Shown one piece after another: positions 34,691 through 45,964 of a DNA stretch of 64,000 bases; within the stretch, counting starts at the first letter, position 1; the number at the start of each line of letters is the position of its first letter. The position numbers and the translations under genes were made by a program. The notes under the pieces are model-generated. The model had not been told where the DNA came from. It did no database searches and saw only the letters and a program-made list of their open reading frames with translations. The stretch is from Gnetum montanum (taxonomy: Eukaryota; Streptophyta; Gnetopsida; Gnetales; Gnetaceae), in contig MNCI01021396.1 of NCBI GenBank assembly GCA_015680685.1, forward strand, positions 4,198 to 68,197, given 5' to 3'.

Positions 34691-35560
34691 TTTGCAATTA
34701 AAACATATACATGTATAGAACATCATTAGCTAATTAACATTATAGCACAAAAGAAAAATAAAAAATAAACAAGAAAAACCCTCCTTGTCACCGAACCTTT
34801 CCTACCACCACACTATGCCATAGTAGGGTGTGCAAGGCAATGCTATAATACTACGCTTCCAGTAAATCCCTAAAAAAGAAAAAATGAATAAGAAAATGGA
34901 AGTAAGAAGGAGAGTGTAGTTAGTGTATTTGGATGACACTAATAGCCTCCTCTCCTCCATGTGCACCTATGGTAGCCAAGTCAATGCTCTCTCTCCCTTG
35001 ACAACATTCGCTAGCCCTGGGCGAATGCATGTACTCCAATGCGTCATCATCCCTAGGACCATGCTTTCGACTATCAGAAAAAGACTATGCTCTCAATGTT
35101 GCATTAAAGGCAAAGAAAATGACAAGTTACTATGGTAAAATTATACCTATATATCCTCCTTAGATCACTTAATGACCCACCAACCTAGGACTACACTTGC
35201 CACCAAAAATCCAATGAAGAACATAGTTGGGTGAGAGCATATTCAATCATATTAAGCCTAAAAAGATGATTTTTTGCTATCCTAAAAACACACAAGTTAA
35301 TTTTACTCATCGAGGATCATCATCTCTCCCCAAAATGACATGTTTGGGGCATTCTTGATTCATTAAGACCTAAAACTAACATGCATATAGCCTGTTGAGG
35401 CCCTAAACTTGCATAGATAAGTTTACCCCCCATGGCAACTTACATGATTAAGTAATCATTAAGTTTCTCTCCTCATTCATGCATACTAATTTTGTCAAAC
35501 AAGAGTCACTTGACATTTTTCTAGTTTATTTTGTAAGGGCAAGACATGGCTATGTAGGAG
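34691..35560. other. Tat-E spacer between the antisense gene and integrase tail
   Basis: On the minus strand an acceptor-like TTTTTTAG near 34875 could start a small exon, but I could not match it. RT and RNase H should lie here or to the left and are absent. Short frames at 34923-35138 resemble nothing I know. Confidence 0.4.
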
Positions 35561-35862
35561 TAGATATCCTCAACTTTGGTCCTCATAGGACCTTATGATG
35601 ATATTAAGTAATGCATTGACCCTCATTGCCTAGACCTTCAACCTACAAAAAATACATAGCATTTGTAAAAGCACTACTAAATTGGCCCAACCATCTAGTT
35701 AAGGCTCTTGACCTAGAGGTTGGGGATGTCACAGAGGATCCCCTTGTTAAGATCCTTATGTCAATGCATAATGGTTATGCGATAATGCTAAAACTAAGCT
35801 CTTCGCTAGAAAGGCAATGGAAAAATCATCATCACAACTAGCATTAATGCTTGATCAGAAAA

Positions 35863-36039
35863 GAGGACCTACTCCTCAAGGTCATTCGCAAATCCATAGA
35901 TAAATTCTTAGTTAACTAGGAAGGACCTTTTCTAGTCATTAAGGCCTACAACAATGGAGCATTCAAGCTTGCTAATCAAGAAAAAAACAAGTTTTCCAAT
36001 CTCGTAAACCATTCACACTTGAAGCCATACTATATCTAG
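35863..36039 (+). pseudogene. C-terminal end of integrase (Tat-E)
   Basis: Integrase inserts the DNA copy into the genome. Only the tail is left: (W to stop)-E-G-P-F-L-V-I-K-A-Y, then N-G-A-F-K-L-A, and H-L-K-P-Y-Y before the stop at 36037. This is the typical end of Ty3/gypsy integrases (W-E-G-P-Y-V-V...G-A-Y-x-L...L-K-x-Y-Y). The zinc-binding and D-D-E catalytic parts are missing. A frame at 35626-35841 just upstream is not recognisable as integrase. Confidence 0.65.
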
Positions 36040-36069
36040 TATGCAGCACTACACATCAATGAAGCAAGG

Positions 36070-36430
36070 TAAGCATTCATCTACTATGATTTTAAACTGG
36101 CATAGCATGTCTGCTATGATGTTAAACTGGCACAATTTGTCTACTATGATGTTAAACTTGCATAGCTCATCCTTGGGTCACAACATTAAACTAGCACAAC
36201 ATGTCTAGTAAGACTATAAATTGGTAGTCCATCATGACTTTAAACAAGTAGTTCATCATGACTCTAAGTGGCATAGCATGTCCACTAAGATGTTAAACTA
36301 GCACAAAGTAGTCTTCTAGGACTATATGCTAGCATAGCACAATCTGTTAGGACATTAAATTGGGCTCAGTGGTCTACTAATACCTTAAACTAGTAAAGTC
36401 ATGGTCTACCAAGACCTTAAATTGGGTTCG
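36070..36430 (+). repeat. ~30-36-bp minisatellite after integrase in Tat-E
   Basis: About eleven units of TCTACTATGATGTTAAACTGGCACA type follow the integrase stop codon. It resembles the 32320-32960 repeat in the TTAAACT(A/G)GCA part only. Confidence 0.7.
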
Positions 36431-37229
36431 CAATCAGTCATTAATAACTTTTTCAATCCTTTTGCAAGCAAGCAAGCATACTGTAGCTCTCCTTCTACAC
36501 CAAGTAAGCAAGCATACTACAGTTCTAGAATAAAGCACTTGTAATCTATGCAACCTATGTCATTGGTGTGGCCTTCCACATTTTTTCATCTATAGTCTAT
36601 TTGCATTTATGTATTGTGTGGTTTTTTTGTCTTCTCAAAGTTGTGTTTTCAGGATGAAGTCCTAGGTGGTCATACAAAGGTGTGTCTCATTGTAGCAACA
36701 AGTTGCCACATCACTTCGATGTGCATGATTAAACTAGTTAAACCTCTCAAGAGTGCATATCCCTATTATCTTGTTATAGCCTACCCAAATATACTCCTAT
36801 ATCCTAATACCCTTTTATTTTCCACATAGTAAAGATTGCAAACCCTTTTCATGCTCATGTGTTGTGACCACATGGCACCCTCTTTAAGTCAAATTGCAGA
36901 ACCCAAGGTAGACATAACATAAGTTGTGCTATGGGAAGCCTAAATCAGCTGGTCAAAGCCTAGGTGGATGTAACATAAGTAATCCCCAAGAGGAAACACC
37001 TATCATATATATGTGATTCAGTTTCACAAAAAAAAAAAGTAAAGCAAAATCCAACTAGTGACATGCAATCCACTTGATGGAAAGCACCTCATAGCAAGCA
37101 TTTCCTAACATGTAGAGCCTAGAAAAAATAGGGAGGGGGGAGGGGGAAGAGAGAGAGAGAGAGAAAGAAGCACATCACCAAGCAATCTAGCAACAAAGTA
37201 GTTCCACCACTAGCACAACCTTAAACTGA
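36431..37229 (+). other. 3' UTR of Tat-E, first part
   Basis: No gene is visible. It contains a run of A at 37029-37039 and a purine-rich low-complexity tract (GGGGGGAGGGGGAAGAGAGAGAGAG, shown here only as position 37135-37170). Confidence 0.5.
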
Positions 37230-37480
37230 CATGTTGACTCTCTCATAAGCACTCCAACGAGAGGTCAACATTTTAAAGGACAAGCCACCTTGTTGGCCTA
37301 GCCTAGAACCTACACCTTAACTCTCTCACAAGCACTCTAATGAGAGGTTAACATTTTAAAGGGCAAGCCATCCTATTGGCCTAGCCTTGAACCTAGACCT
37401 TGACTCTCTCACAAGCACTTAGATGAGAGGTCAACGTTTTCAAGAGCAAGCCACTCTAGTGCCATGGTCACCCCTACCCA
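37230..37480 (+). repeat. Three 83-bp tandem units with hairpins
   Basis: ACTCTCTCA recurs at 37237, 37320 and 37403, exactly 83 bp apart. Each unit carries GTTGACTCTCTC ... GAGAGGTCAAC (or its TTAAC form), a stem of about 11 bp around a 14-base loop. Confidence 0.75.
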
Positions 37481-37734
37481 TGATGTCCTCACATTGTAAA
37501 ATCCTATTTGCATCTCATCTTTTCTTTTATCCCTAGCACATCACATCAACATTTTACTCCCACGTCTTACCTACCATCTAGCATACCACGATCCATAACA
37601 CTCATGGGCATGGTAAAGTAACATTTGACCATGCATTGAACAGTGATGTCGATGACAAGTCTGCTATAGTATTTTACTATTATTTGTTAACATCTTTTGG
37701 GCCACTCCTCCAAACATCAATAAAGATGGGACAA
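37481..37734 (+). other. End of Tat-E 3' UTR and polypurine tract
   Basis: AAAGATGGGACAA (37722-37734) directly precedes the LTR start TGAAACACC and fits a plus-strand primer tract. Related tracts precede the LTRs at 39400 (AATGAGGGGCCAA) and, on the minus strand, at 42619 (AAAGAGGGACTAA). Confidence 0.65.
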
Positions 37735-39179
37735 TGAAACACCACCAAATCTAGACTATTGCATCCTAGCTACAAATTTTGGCTAAGGGTTGAGACTATG
37801 CTCTTTCCTAGGTGGAAGCATAGTCATCCTCTTGTAGAGAGCGTAGTCAGTAGGAAGGCTAGTTTTATAAATTTTGACTAAGTGTTGACACTACGCTCTC
37901 CCCTAGATGGGACTATTGTCAACCTCTCGTAGAGAGTGTAGTAAGTAAGAAGGCCAATTTTGCAAATTTTTTCTAAGTGTTGACACTATGCTCTCCCTTA
38001 TATGGGAGCATTGTTAGCCTCTTGTAGAGAGCTTAGTTAACCAAAACAATCCCTAGTAGCCTCGATAGTGTAGCAACAATGCTTAGCTTAGCTCTAGAAT
38101 GCAATCAACTCACCTTCAGCAAGCATAGTTGGAAAAATATTTCCTTTTTGTATACCCTTTTGCCCCAAAATTGTAATTATGGTTAACCCCATGTGAGACT
38201 ATGGAGAGCATAGTCCCACAAAGTGTAGTCTCTAGCTTGCCGTTTTTAGGTACCTTGCAGTCTTGTTGGCACACACATGCGATTGGCAGTGTAGTCACAA
38301 TCTCATAGTCTCATAGCGTTCAATAGAGCATAGCAAAGCACAACACCACCAACCCCATTAGTACATCACATGAATAGTGACTACACTAAGTGTAGTCCCA
38401 ACCATCTCCTCTACCACGTAGTAGTCATCCCACATTTTTCACTAATCCTAAACCTATAAATACTCATGCCCTTAAAGTTTTTAGGGTTGGCAAATCTAAG
38501 GAGTTCTTGGGAGAAAACCAAAGGCATAGTGGTGAACCAACAAATAGGCAAAGTGTATACCATATAACAGAATACTAAATCTAGTAGTACACCATAGCAG
38601 CCAACCCAGTAGATGTGGACACCTTAGACAAATGCCAAATTCATGGCTAGACAGCATATGGACTATGAATACAGTATCCACTTATGCCCACTGTACATCA
38701 CATACCTTCTAATACCCTTTTGATGTTAACTGTAGTCAACCCCATTTGGGGTGGTACTCCACTTTTTTTTCACTATTTCTTTGCATTCTCTACATTTTAC
38801 TTGTATTTTTCACCATCCTACTACATAAACATGCTTAAACTATGCTCAATTGATAGTCCCCACAGGTTAAAACGATCTACCTTGCTGAAACTCTTAACTA
38901 CGCTTACCCACCTCTAACACCTGTAACTACACTCAACTCCATTGACACCATAAACATTGTGAACATTGCAAATATGGAATACACCCTTAGCATCATCTTG
39001 CATTAGCACTATGGCTAACCACATTGCACACCCATTGCATCTAGTAAGTTCCTATTCCATTGGCCAAACCATCTCGGGTAGCCCATCTCTACCTCCAGTA
39101 GGCCTTGGCACAGATTTGGGGTTAAGCTATGCACTCGTCGACCTCGATGTTCCAACTACTAGTAGTTTTGATCGTTACA
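37735..39179 (+). repeat. 3' LTR of Tat-E (1445 bp)
   Basis: It aligns with 26555-27987 from TGAAACACCACC to GTTACA. Flank CAAAA (39180-39184) pairs with CAAAC before the 5' LTR. Confidence 0.85.
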
Positions 39180-39399
39180 CAAAAATTCCTCGACAATTAA
39201 TCTAGTAATTATCTTATCTAAAACTCCCAACATCTCATTATTATCTTATTTCACCATCATAAGCACTTCCAGGGATGGTTTAACAATTATAAGATCAAGC
39301 ATGGGGAGGGAGCACTGGTGATGAACCTATGGTAGTGTTTCACATTCTTTGTTGATGTTCCTTTGGAGAATCCTCAGAACATCGACAATGAGGGGCCAA
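39180..39399 (+). other. 3' UTR remnant and polypurine tract of an older Tat element
   Basis: It resembles the last 220 bp before the Tat-E 3' LTR (GTGATG..., CTATGGTAGTGTTT..., then AATGAGGGGCCAA before TGAAACACC). Tat-E therefore inserted into the 3' UTR of a related plus-strand element. Confidence 0.5.
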
Positions 39400-40545
39400 T
39401 GAAACACCTCAAAAAAATTTATGTTGTAATATGAGGCCCAAAGCCAAAACTTATTATTGTGATTTTGTGGAAATATAAAGGTAGAAACAACTATCTCATT
39501 TTCCAAAAAATCATATATTTTTGCCTTGTATTATCAAAATTTAAGGTATTTTTCAATGTAAAAACTAACATGTGCAGCCCTTATGTTGTAGATCTCATGC
39601 ATCCTAGTTGGTGGAGGCCAAAAATTCTTCATAAGCTATAAATGCTTTATCTCCTAGCTTGTGGAAGCTAAACAATTCATGTATGCTAGCTTGTGAAGGT
39701 TACAAGTACTTCAAAAGTCTTAAAATTTTTTATTTTAATCCCATATGATAAGCATTGTAGTTCCATACATTAGACAACCTACAAAGCCAAAGTATGAGAT
39801 TTGGGTCTTAATCCCACATGTTAGGAATTCTAGCCTTACATGCTAGGTAGTGTGTGGAGGTAGCATGTGGAAGGAAAAAATTAGCTAAAATTACTCAAAC
39901 ACTACATGAAGGTGTCTTAGGTGCAATATAATTTGCCAAAAATCTATTAGTAATCATGGTAGAATTAACTAGTAATAAATTAAATGAAACAAGACCTATT
40001 TAAACAAAGATCTATATCATTGTAAGGACTTTTGAATCATTCATGCATTCACTAAACTTAAGACTTTCATAGTAGTGCATGTAGCCAAAAGTCCACAACC
40101 ATTTCTTCCATAGTGCAGAGCATCAAGATCAAGGAGTTACATCATTGCAGATCAAATCAAGAGACCAGTGTAGAATGTGGTTGCAGAATACACTGTACAA
40201 GTCTATACTGAAATCATCAAGAAAGAATATTTCTGAAGCTTTCAAAAGTCCTGATTTGTACTTCTTTTTGAACTCACTTTTTATATTATTACATTTAAAA
40301 TAAAAGTTATAGTTATTTCTATTTTCCAAACATTATTCTCATTTATTTTTCTTATTTTTGGTTCTTGTTCTATACTTTTATTTCATTATATTTTTTTTTT
40401 CATTTTTACATTAATTAGTAATATATTTCTAAGTCCTTGGGTGATGGGTAAGAATGTCTAGGATGCTTCAAATTCGTTTCTATGAGGCTCATGGATCTAA
40501 AGTTAAAATTGTTCCATGTTGAAATTTCTCAAATCTCCAACACTA
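39400..40545 (+). repeat. LTR of the older plus-strand Tat element
   Basis: It starts TGAAACACCTC after a polypurine tract and ends near 40545. TTTTCAGGTGCTACAATG (40549-40566) follows, resembling the family's primer binding site, so LTR and PBS may both be present. The interior is AT-rich and has no recognisable words. Confidence 0.5.
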
Positions 40546-40566
40546 AATTTTCAGGTGCTACAATGT

Positions 40567-41150
40567 TCATAAGTACCAATACTTTAGTTATTCTTCTTTC
40601 ATAAATTTTTTCATTATTTTATTTATTTTTCTTATTTCTACCCATGTATTTCATCTTATCTCCTTTATTTTAGGTACAAAAGTGTTTTGAATTAGAAAGA
40701 AAGAGTATGGTATGACTCACAATCCCTTACAGTCTACCTATAACTTCAACTGTGAGCCACAATTATCTTGGTGTTAGTTTAGTGAGTTGAGTACCTATGA
40801 TGGGGTGTGACCTGCACTTCCATCACATCTCAATTTTTAGTTACTAGTTTAATTTATCAATGTGACCTACTATGACTCATATCCTATCACACTTGGAAAT
40901 TTAGAATTTTTGGTTTCTTGGATAGTGTGGATGCCTATGCCTCATAGTTCACCACACTATAATATTTTTAGTATTTAGCTTTCAAAATAGTGTGGGTAAC
41001 TATGATCCTTAGTTTTCTATCAGTGATTAGGTGTAATCTATAGTTTTTTATAACTGACAAATTGATTAAAATTTTTCACTATTGTGTTGTGGTTGGTTGT
41101 GACCCATAGTCAATCACAACCTGATTAAAAGTAAAAAAATAAAAAGGTGT
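40567..41150. other. Hairpin-word region between two LTRs
   Basis: No gene is visible. Inverted repeats recur: ATAGTGTGG (40922-40930) with CCACACTAT (40952-40960), and GGTTGTGA (41095-41102) with TCACAACC (41114-41121). It is probably the 5' UTR of the minus-strand element whose LTR starts at 41170. Confidence 0.5.
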
Positions 41151-41169
41151 GTGAATAATATGTAGCACT

Positions 41170-42619
41170 AAAAAATTTGGTTGCTGGAAAATTGAAAATA
41201 AAAAAACTGTAGTGAATGAGAAATTTAATTTCTAGAAAATCAAAGATCCTAGGTGGAATAGCTTTAGTCCCAGATCCAAAGGTCCTCTAAAAATAGAATT
41301 TGAGGTACCTTGGACGGTCTTGACAATCATTGAGGGGCTTAGGGAGTGTAAAAATGGGTAATAAAAATAAAATTCATTACAAATGTAATTTAAAATAAAT
41401 GGAAAAAGTGAAATAAATCTTCTCTAAAAAAATTGTAAACTTTATTATAATGGAATAAAGAAAGTTTAGAATGTTTACAAATGATGTTAGGAATGAAAAG
41501 GGGTCACTTCACTAAGGTGTGGATTTTCTTGAAGCTAGTAGCCTTGGATGCCACAATCAAACCCATGATCCAGATGCTCCAAAACTTTTAAAACTACAAG
41601 ACCTTTCTATTTTCTTCACTAGATATGTAGAATTGGTGGTTTAGGAGGGTGAGATGTCTAGGGGTTTTAGGCCATGAGGAAGAGCTATGCTAGGAGTCTT
41701 GATTCCCAAGTTGCTTAGCATTTCCACAAAATCTCACACAATATCAAGGGTTAAACAATGGCACAATGGTTGTAGGTTCCATGCTAGAAAATATCCAAAA
41801 GCCTTGTGTCTACATTGAGTTTTCAAAGCTCTTGAATGCCAAAAAAAAAGTGGAACCTTTTCATGGTGTTTGGGCTTGGTTTATATAGCCTTCATGGTCA
41901 TAAATTTTGCTACAAATTTTTGCCTAATTTTTGATAGATTGATGTCACATGCAATTGTACCAAGTATCTAAATCCAACATGGTTTCTATGTATGGTAAGT
42001 GTTAATACCCCCAAGTTACCAAAATCATTTGAGTTACTAGAAATAGTAAATGAGAATTTTATCCATGTGGGATTCTTCCACCCATTTTGGCCTTCCAGGA
42101 GCAACGTTAGACCTGTAGAAATTATGATGGGGGTATGACACCCACATTGGGGGTCTAGGATTAACATTAAGGTTGTTGGTGCCATGTTGGAGTTGTAGGA
42201 GCCACACGTGAGTTGTAGGAGACATGCTAAAGCTACTAGACCCATGTTGAGCATGTTGAACTCTAGGAGAAATGTTGGGGCTTCAATAGGTAAATTCCCC
42301 AACGTTGAGCATAGATGATTCTAGTGTAGCAAAGGTCATATCCTATAAAAAACCTATAAAATGCCAATTTTGGTAGTCCAAAAGGCATTTTGACCTCCTT
42401 GAGCACAAATATGAACATAATATGACTTTTTTTCATATGGGGGTTGAGGCTATGACCACATATGAGGTATTTCTCCAACCCCAAAAGATAAATTATGTGA
42501 AATTGCATCTTGTGGATTACAATCTTCATATTTTACAATGATATTTTAGCCTCAGGTTTCATGGGGTGAAAGTTACCATGTCCAAAATATTACAACATGC
42601 ATTTTTTGGTGGTATTTCA
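41170..42619 (-). repeat. Tat LTR (copy B)
   Basis: On the minus strand it begins TGAAATACCACC at 42619, after the polypurine-like AAAGAGGGACTAA. It aligns with copies A and C. The TATA box GGCTATATAAACC is at about 41878-41890 on the minus strand. The inner end lies next to a decayed primer site (AGTGCTACATA). Confidence 0.65.
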
Positions 42620-43325
42620 TTAGTCCCTCTTTGTTGGTGTCTTCAGGGGTATTTTGATAAGCATTGATAAAGTATACAAAACACCACTGTAAGCCCACCA
42701 CTGATGTTCTCTCTCCAAGCTTGATTCAATACTGTTGAAACATGCCAAAGTGTTCTTATGGTGATGGGATGAGGGTTATCATTGACTATAGGGAAATAGT
42801 CACAAGGTTGATGGTGAGTTCCAAATGTTGACGTCATGGCTACAATATGGCACAGACATGTTGATCAATCAATAAATCTTCACACTTCATGTTTTGAAGT
42901 ATTGTTCACTCAACAATGCATTTGAGGAATCAACACTTCATTCCAAGGTTTCCTTAAACATCAAGGTCCTCCTTTTGCATGTTTGGAGTTATCAATCTAT
43001 GTTTTAGTCTTCATTGGCCTTTCAGCTTCTTGGCAATTTTCTTTCACACTTTTTTATGGGATGAAACATTCATTGCGTTTCTTTACCAAGGCTAAGTTTG
43101 ATTTGCCTTTTTTCTTGAATGAAATGTGTTACATTTGATGGACTTGTTGGTTTTCCCATTGAATGAGATGTGTTACATTTGACAAACTTGTAGATGGAGC
43201 ATGAAAAAGGGATGTCATATAGCCATAATGCATGAGTTTCAAACATTGATCATCATTATCATTTAGGGAAAGAAAGGTTATAATTAGGCTATGAGGTTGG
43301 GCTTTAGGAGAGGTAAAAGGAGTGA
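42620..43325 (-). other. 3' UTR of a Tat element (copy B)
   Basis: It aligns with 44560-45240: shared AATACAAAACACCACT, TTGGCAATTTTCTT, TGTGTTACATTTGA and GAGGTTGGGCTT. No coding sequence is present. It lies directly upstream of the LTR at 41170-42619 on the minus strand. Confidence 0.6.
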
Positions 43326-43329
43326 TGTG

Positions 43330-44559
43330 GAATAAGCACTCTTAGCAACAGAACTATAAACTTTATTTTAAGAGAAATAAAGAATGGTTCAAGAAATGTA
43401 TACAAAAATGTGCCTAGGGATAGTGCGTTCACTTTAGCAGGGACTTCAAATTTGTTGCTCCATAATCTAGATGCTTCACGACTCCCAATGCTTCCAAACC
43501 TTTGTTGCTCCTTGCACCAAATCTATAGGGGGAGTGCTAAAAGGGGGTGTAACAATGGCTATGGAGGTGTAATAATTGATATGGGGGGTAATAATTACCC
43601 AAAAGGGGGTTCCATGTTGGAGTTACAAGAGACTTTCTATGTTTTCAAAACTCTTGAATGCAAAAGTGCTTACCAAAAATGCCCAAAGTGTGTGTGTGTG
43701 TGTGTGTAAAGGGGGTTGAACCTTGAAATGGTGTTTGGGATTGGTTTATATAGGGTTTTTAGCCTTAATTTTTTCTGAAAATTCACTATAATTTAGCTAC
43801 AAATTTTGGCTAAGTTTTAGGTGGGATAGGTGAGATTCACCTCCATGCATCCTAGCTAGCTAACCCCTCCTTGCTGACTAACCGCTCCATGTTGGTTGAT
43901 CCCTCCATGTTGGTTGATCTATCTATGCTAGGGGAAGAGTGTCAACATTAGGAGTACATCTTCCAGACAAAGGGGATGGCTTTCATGTTGGGAGTAGATC
44001 TTCCATTGGGAAGAGTGTCAACATTGGGAGTACATCTTCCACACTGGGGTTGATGTCAAAATCTTGGCCACATTACTTACATGCTAGGGAGGAGGTTTCA
44101 ACATTGAGGGGGATAAGAGATCAATTTAAGGGGTGTATGTAAAATCCCTCCAAGCTAAGTCACCCTCCTTTCTATGGTGGGAGCATTTGAGATACCCTCA
44201 TATACTCCTCCACACTAGGTTTGATGTCTCTTAGATGGCCTACCCTCCTGCAGGGGTTTGTTAGCATAGAAGAGTGTATACCCCCCTATAAAACCCATCA
44301 AATTTTCATTTTGACATTGTAAAATATATTTTTTGACTATTCCATGCTCAAATATAGACACTAGGTAACTCTTTTCACTTATGAAATGAGGCTTTGGATA
44401 CTTATGAGGCATTTTCAGCCCCAAAAGTATGAAATGTGTGAGATTACCTCTTATGGATTACAATCTTCACATTTACAATGAAGTTTTACCTTGGGTTTCA
44501 TGGGGTGAAGGCTACATGATGGAAATTCATTACAATGTGAAAACATTTTTGGTGTTTCA
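43330..44559 (-). repeat. Tat LTR (copy C, inner end truncated)
   Basis: It starts TGAAACACC at 44559 on the minus strand and aligns with 54420-55534 from the shared TTTATTTTAAGAGAAATAAAG onward. About 180 bp of the inner end are missing at 43330, where 3' UTR copy B is joined. A (TG)n run lies at 43688-43709 and the TATA box at 43745-43755. Confidence 0.7.
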
Positions 44560-45250
44560 GTGGTCCTTTTTTGTTGGTGTTTAGAGGATTGACTCAAGAG
44601 GCACCGACAGAGAATACAAAACACCACTACAAATCCACCATCAATGTTTCCACTCCATACTTGATCCAATTTTGTTGAACCATGTCAAAGAGTGCTTGTG
44701 ATGATGGAATAAGGTTATCATGATGAGATAGCTATGAGGTTATGGAGGCTAATCATGCACTTCAAATTGCAAAATCATGGCTATAGTATGACACCCACAT
44801 GTTTTGAAGTATTGGTCACTTGCCAAATGTGTTTGAGGACCCAGCCACTTCACTTCAATATTTATTTTGGGCCATTAGTCTTTGAGGCTTTATTGGTCAT
44901 TCAGCTTCTTGGCAATTTTCTTCTCTATTTTTCCCTTTTTATGGGGTGAAACCTCTATTTGGCATCATTGCTAGGGCCAATTTAAGATAGTTTTTCCATT
45001 GAGTGCATTGCATTACACTCAATAGACTTGGTTTTCCCATAGAAGTAAGGTATGTTATGCTTGATAGACTTAATAGTTTTTCCACTGAATGAATTGTGTT
45101 ACATTCAAGTGGACCTTGAGGATGGAGCATGCTGAAGATTTTTCATATGGCCATAGTGTGTAAGTGAAAAACATTGGTCAACGTTACTTTCAAGGTTATG
45201 GAAGGTCATCATTAAGTTATAGGGTTGGGCTTGAGGAGTGGTGCTATATG
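44560..45250 (-). other. 3' UTR of a Tat element (copy C)
   Basis: It is the partner of 42620-43325. Together with the LTRs this makes a tandem LTR-UTR-LTR-UTR arrangement. No gene is visible. Confidence 0.6.
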
Positions 45251-45780
45251 GAGGACAATGGTACAAGAACTCTTGCCATAGTAGAACAAACTCACCAAAT
45301 ATTATGCATAGAGGTCATGTAGTGGCTTGTTTTTGTAATGACTTGCACCCTTGCAATGGCTCTAGGCTTAATCCTACAAACATAACTCCAAGGGGACAAG
45401 AAAACCAAGCAAATAAAGCATGTTGTCATGTTGCTATGCATCAAGCCATGTAAAATGATGAAGAAACCCAAGCTTCCTAGGTCACCAATGTTGCCAAATG
45501 TAAGGGCATGGTGGTCCATGTTGTCAATTTAAGGCCTTGGCAAGCCATGGTGCCAAATTAAGATCTTAGTGGATTGTAGTATATGTTTAAGGCCTTAGAA
45601 AGCTATGGTAATGCTTATCCATCATGTGAAATATGTCATACATGCTCACTTGTTGTAGATCATTAAAGTTGTCAACATCATTCATCTATTGCAACCTATC
45701 AACAATGATAAAAACTACTACAAGTAAACATGTGAGCATTAGATATAACTAGGACTATATGATGGTTTTAATTTTCCATA
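45251..45780 (-). repeat. ~29-bp minisatellite in Tat-A
   Basis: At 45450-45620 the units TTTAAGGCCTTGGCAAGCCATGG and variants recur every ~29 bp, four to five times. The rest has no gene. No RNase H or integrase is found, so Tat-A lacks most of pol. Confidence 0.55.
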
Positions 45781-45960
45781 ATAAAGGTTTGAGGTGGCTA
45801 TGAATAGGCTTAAGTTCTAGTGAGGAAATTAGATATGTGTTTTCTCCTCACCATTGTGGTTTAGATGGGAATTTCAACTAGGTAACCCTTCATGATATTT
45901 GTGGCTTCATAATGCTAGTTTTAGGCCTTAGTGGGCCATGGTTTAAGGCTATAAGGTTGT
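45781..45960 (-). pseudogene. Remnant of the RT-ORF start in Tat-A
   Basis: It matches 57575-57640 (shared TTTTCTCCT(C/T)ACCA(T/C) and the minus-strand E/N-I-P-I segment). It lies between the array and the pol deletion, confirming that the array occupies the protease-RT interval. It is short and broken. Confidence 0.45.
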
Positions 45961-45964
45961 TAGG

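Larger units (their letters stand above)
26555..39179 (+). mobile_element. Tat-E: 12.6-kb plus-strand Tat-type LTR retrotransposon
   Basis: Two LTRs (26555-27987 and 37735-39179) start TGAAACACCACC and end GTTACA. Flanks CAAAC and CAAAA match at four of five bases. Order inside: UTR with short repeats, gag, protease, ~30-bp minisatellite, antisense spliced gene, integrase C-terminal tail, second minisatellite, 83-bp repeats, polypurine tract. No RT or RNase H could be found between 31980 and 35860. It is a defective or non-autonomous member of the Tat-1 and Tat-A family, sharing their gag and protease. Confidence 0.8.

Noticed and set aside
41910-42302. 130-residue minus-strand frame
   Set aside because: It lies wholly in LTR copy B and follows its minisatellite-like words. 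The other LTR copies do not keep the frame.
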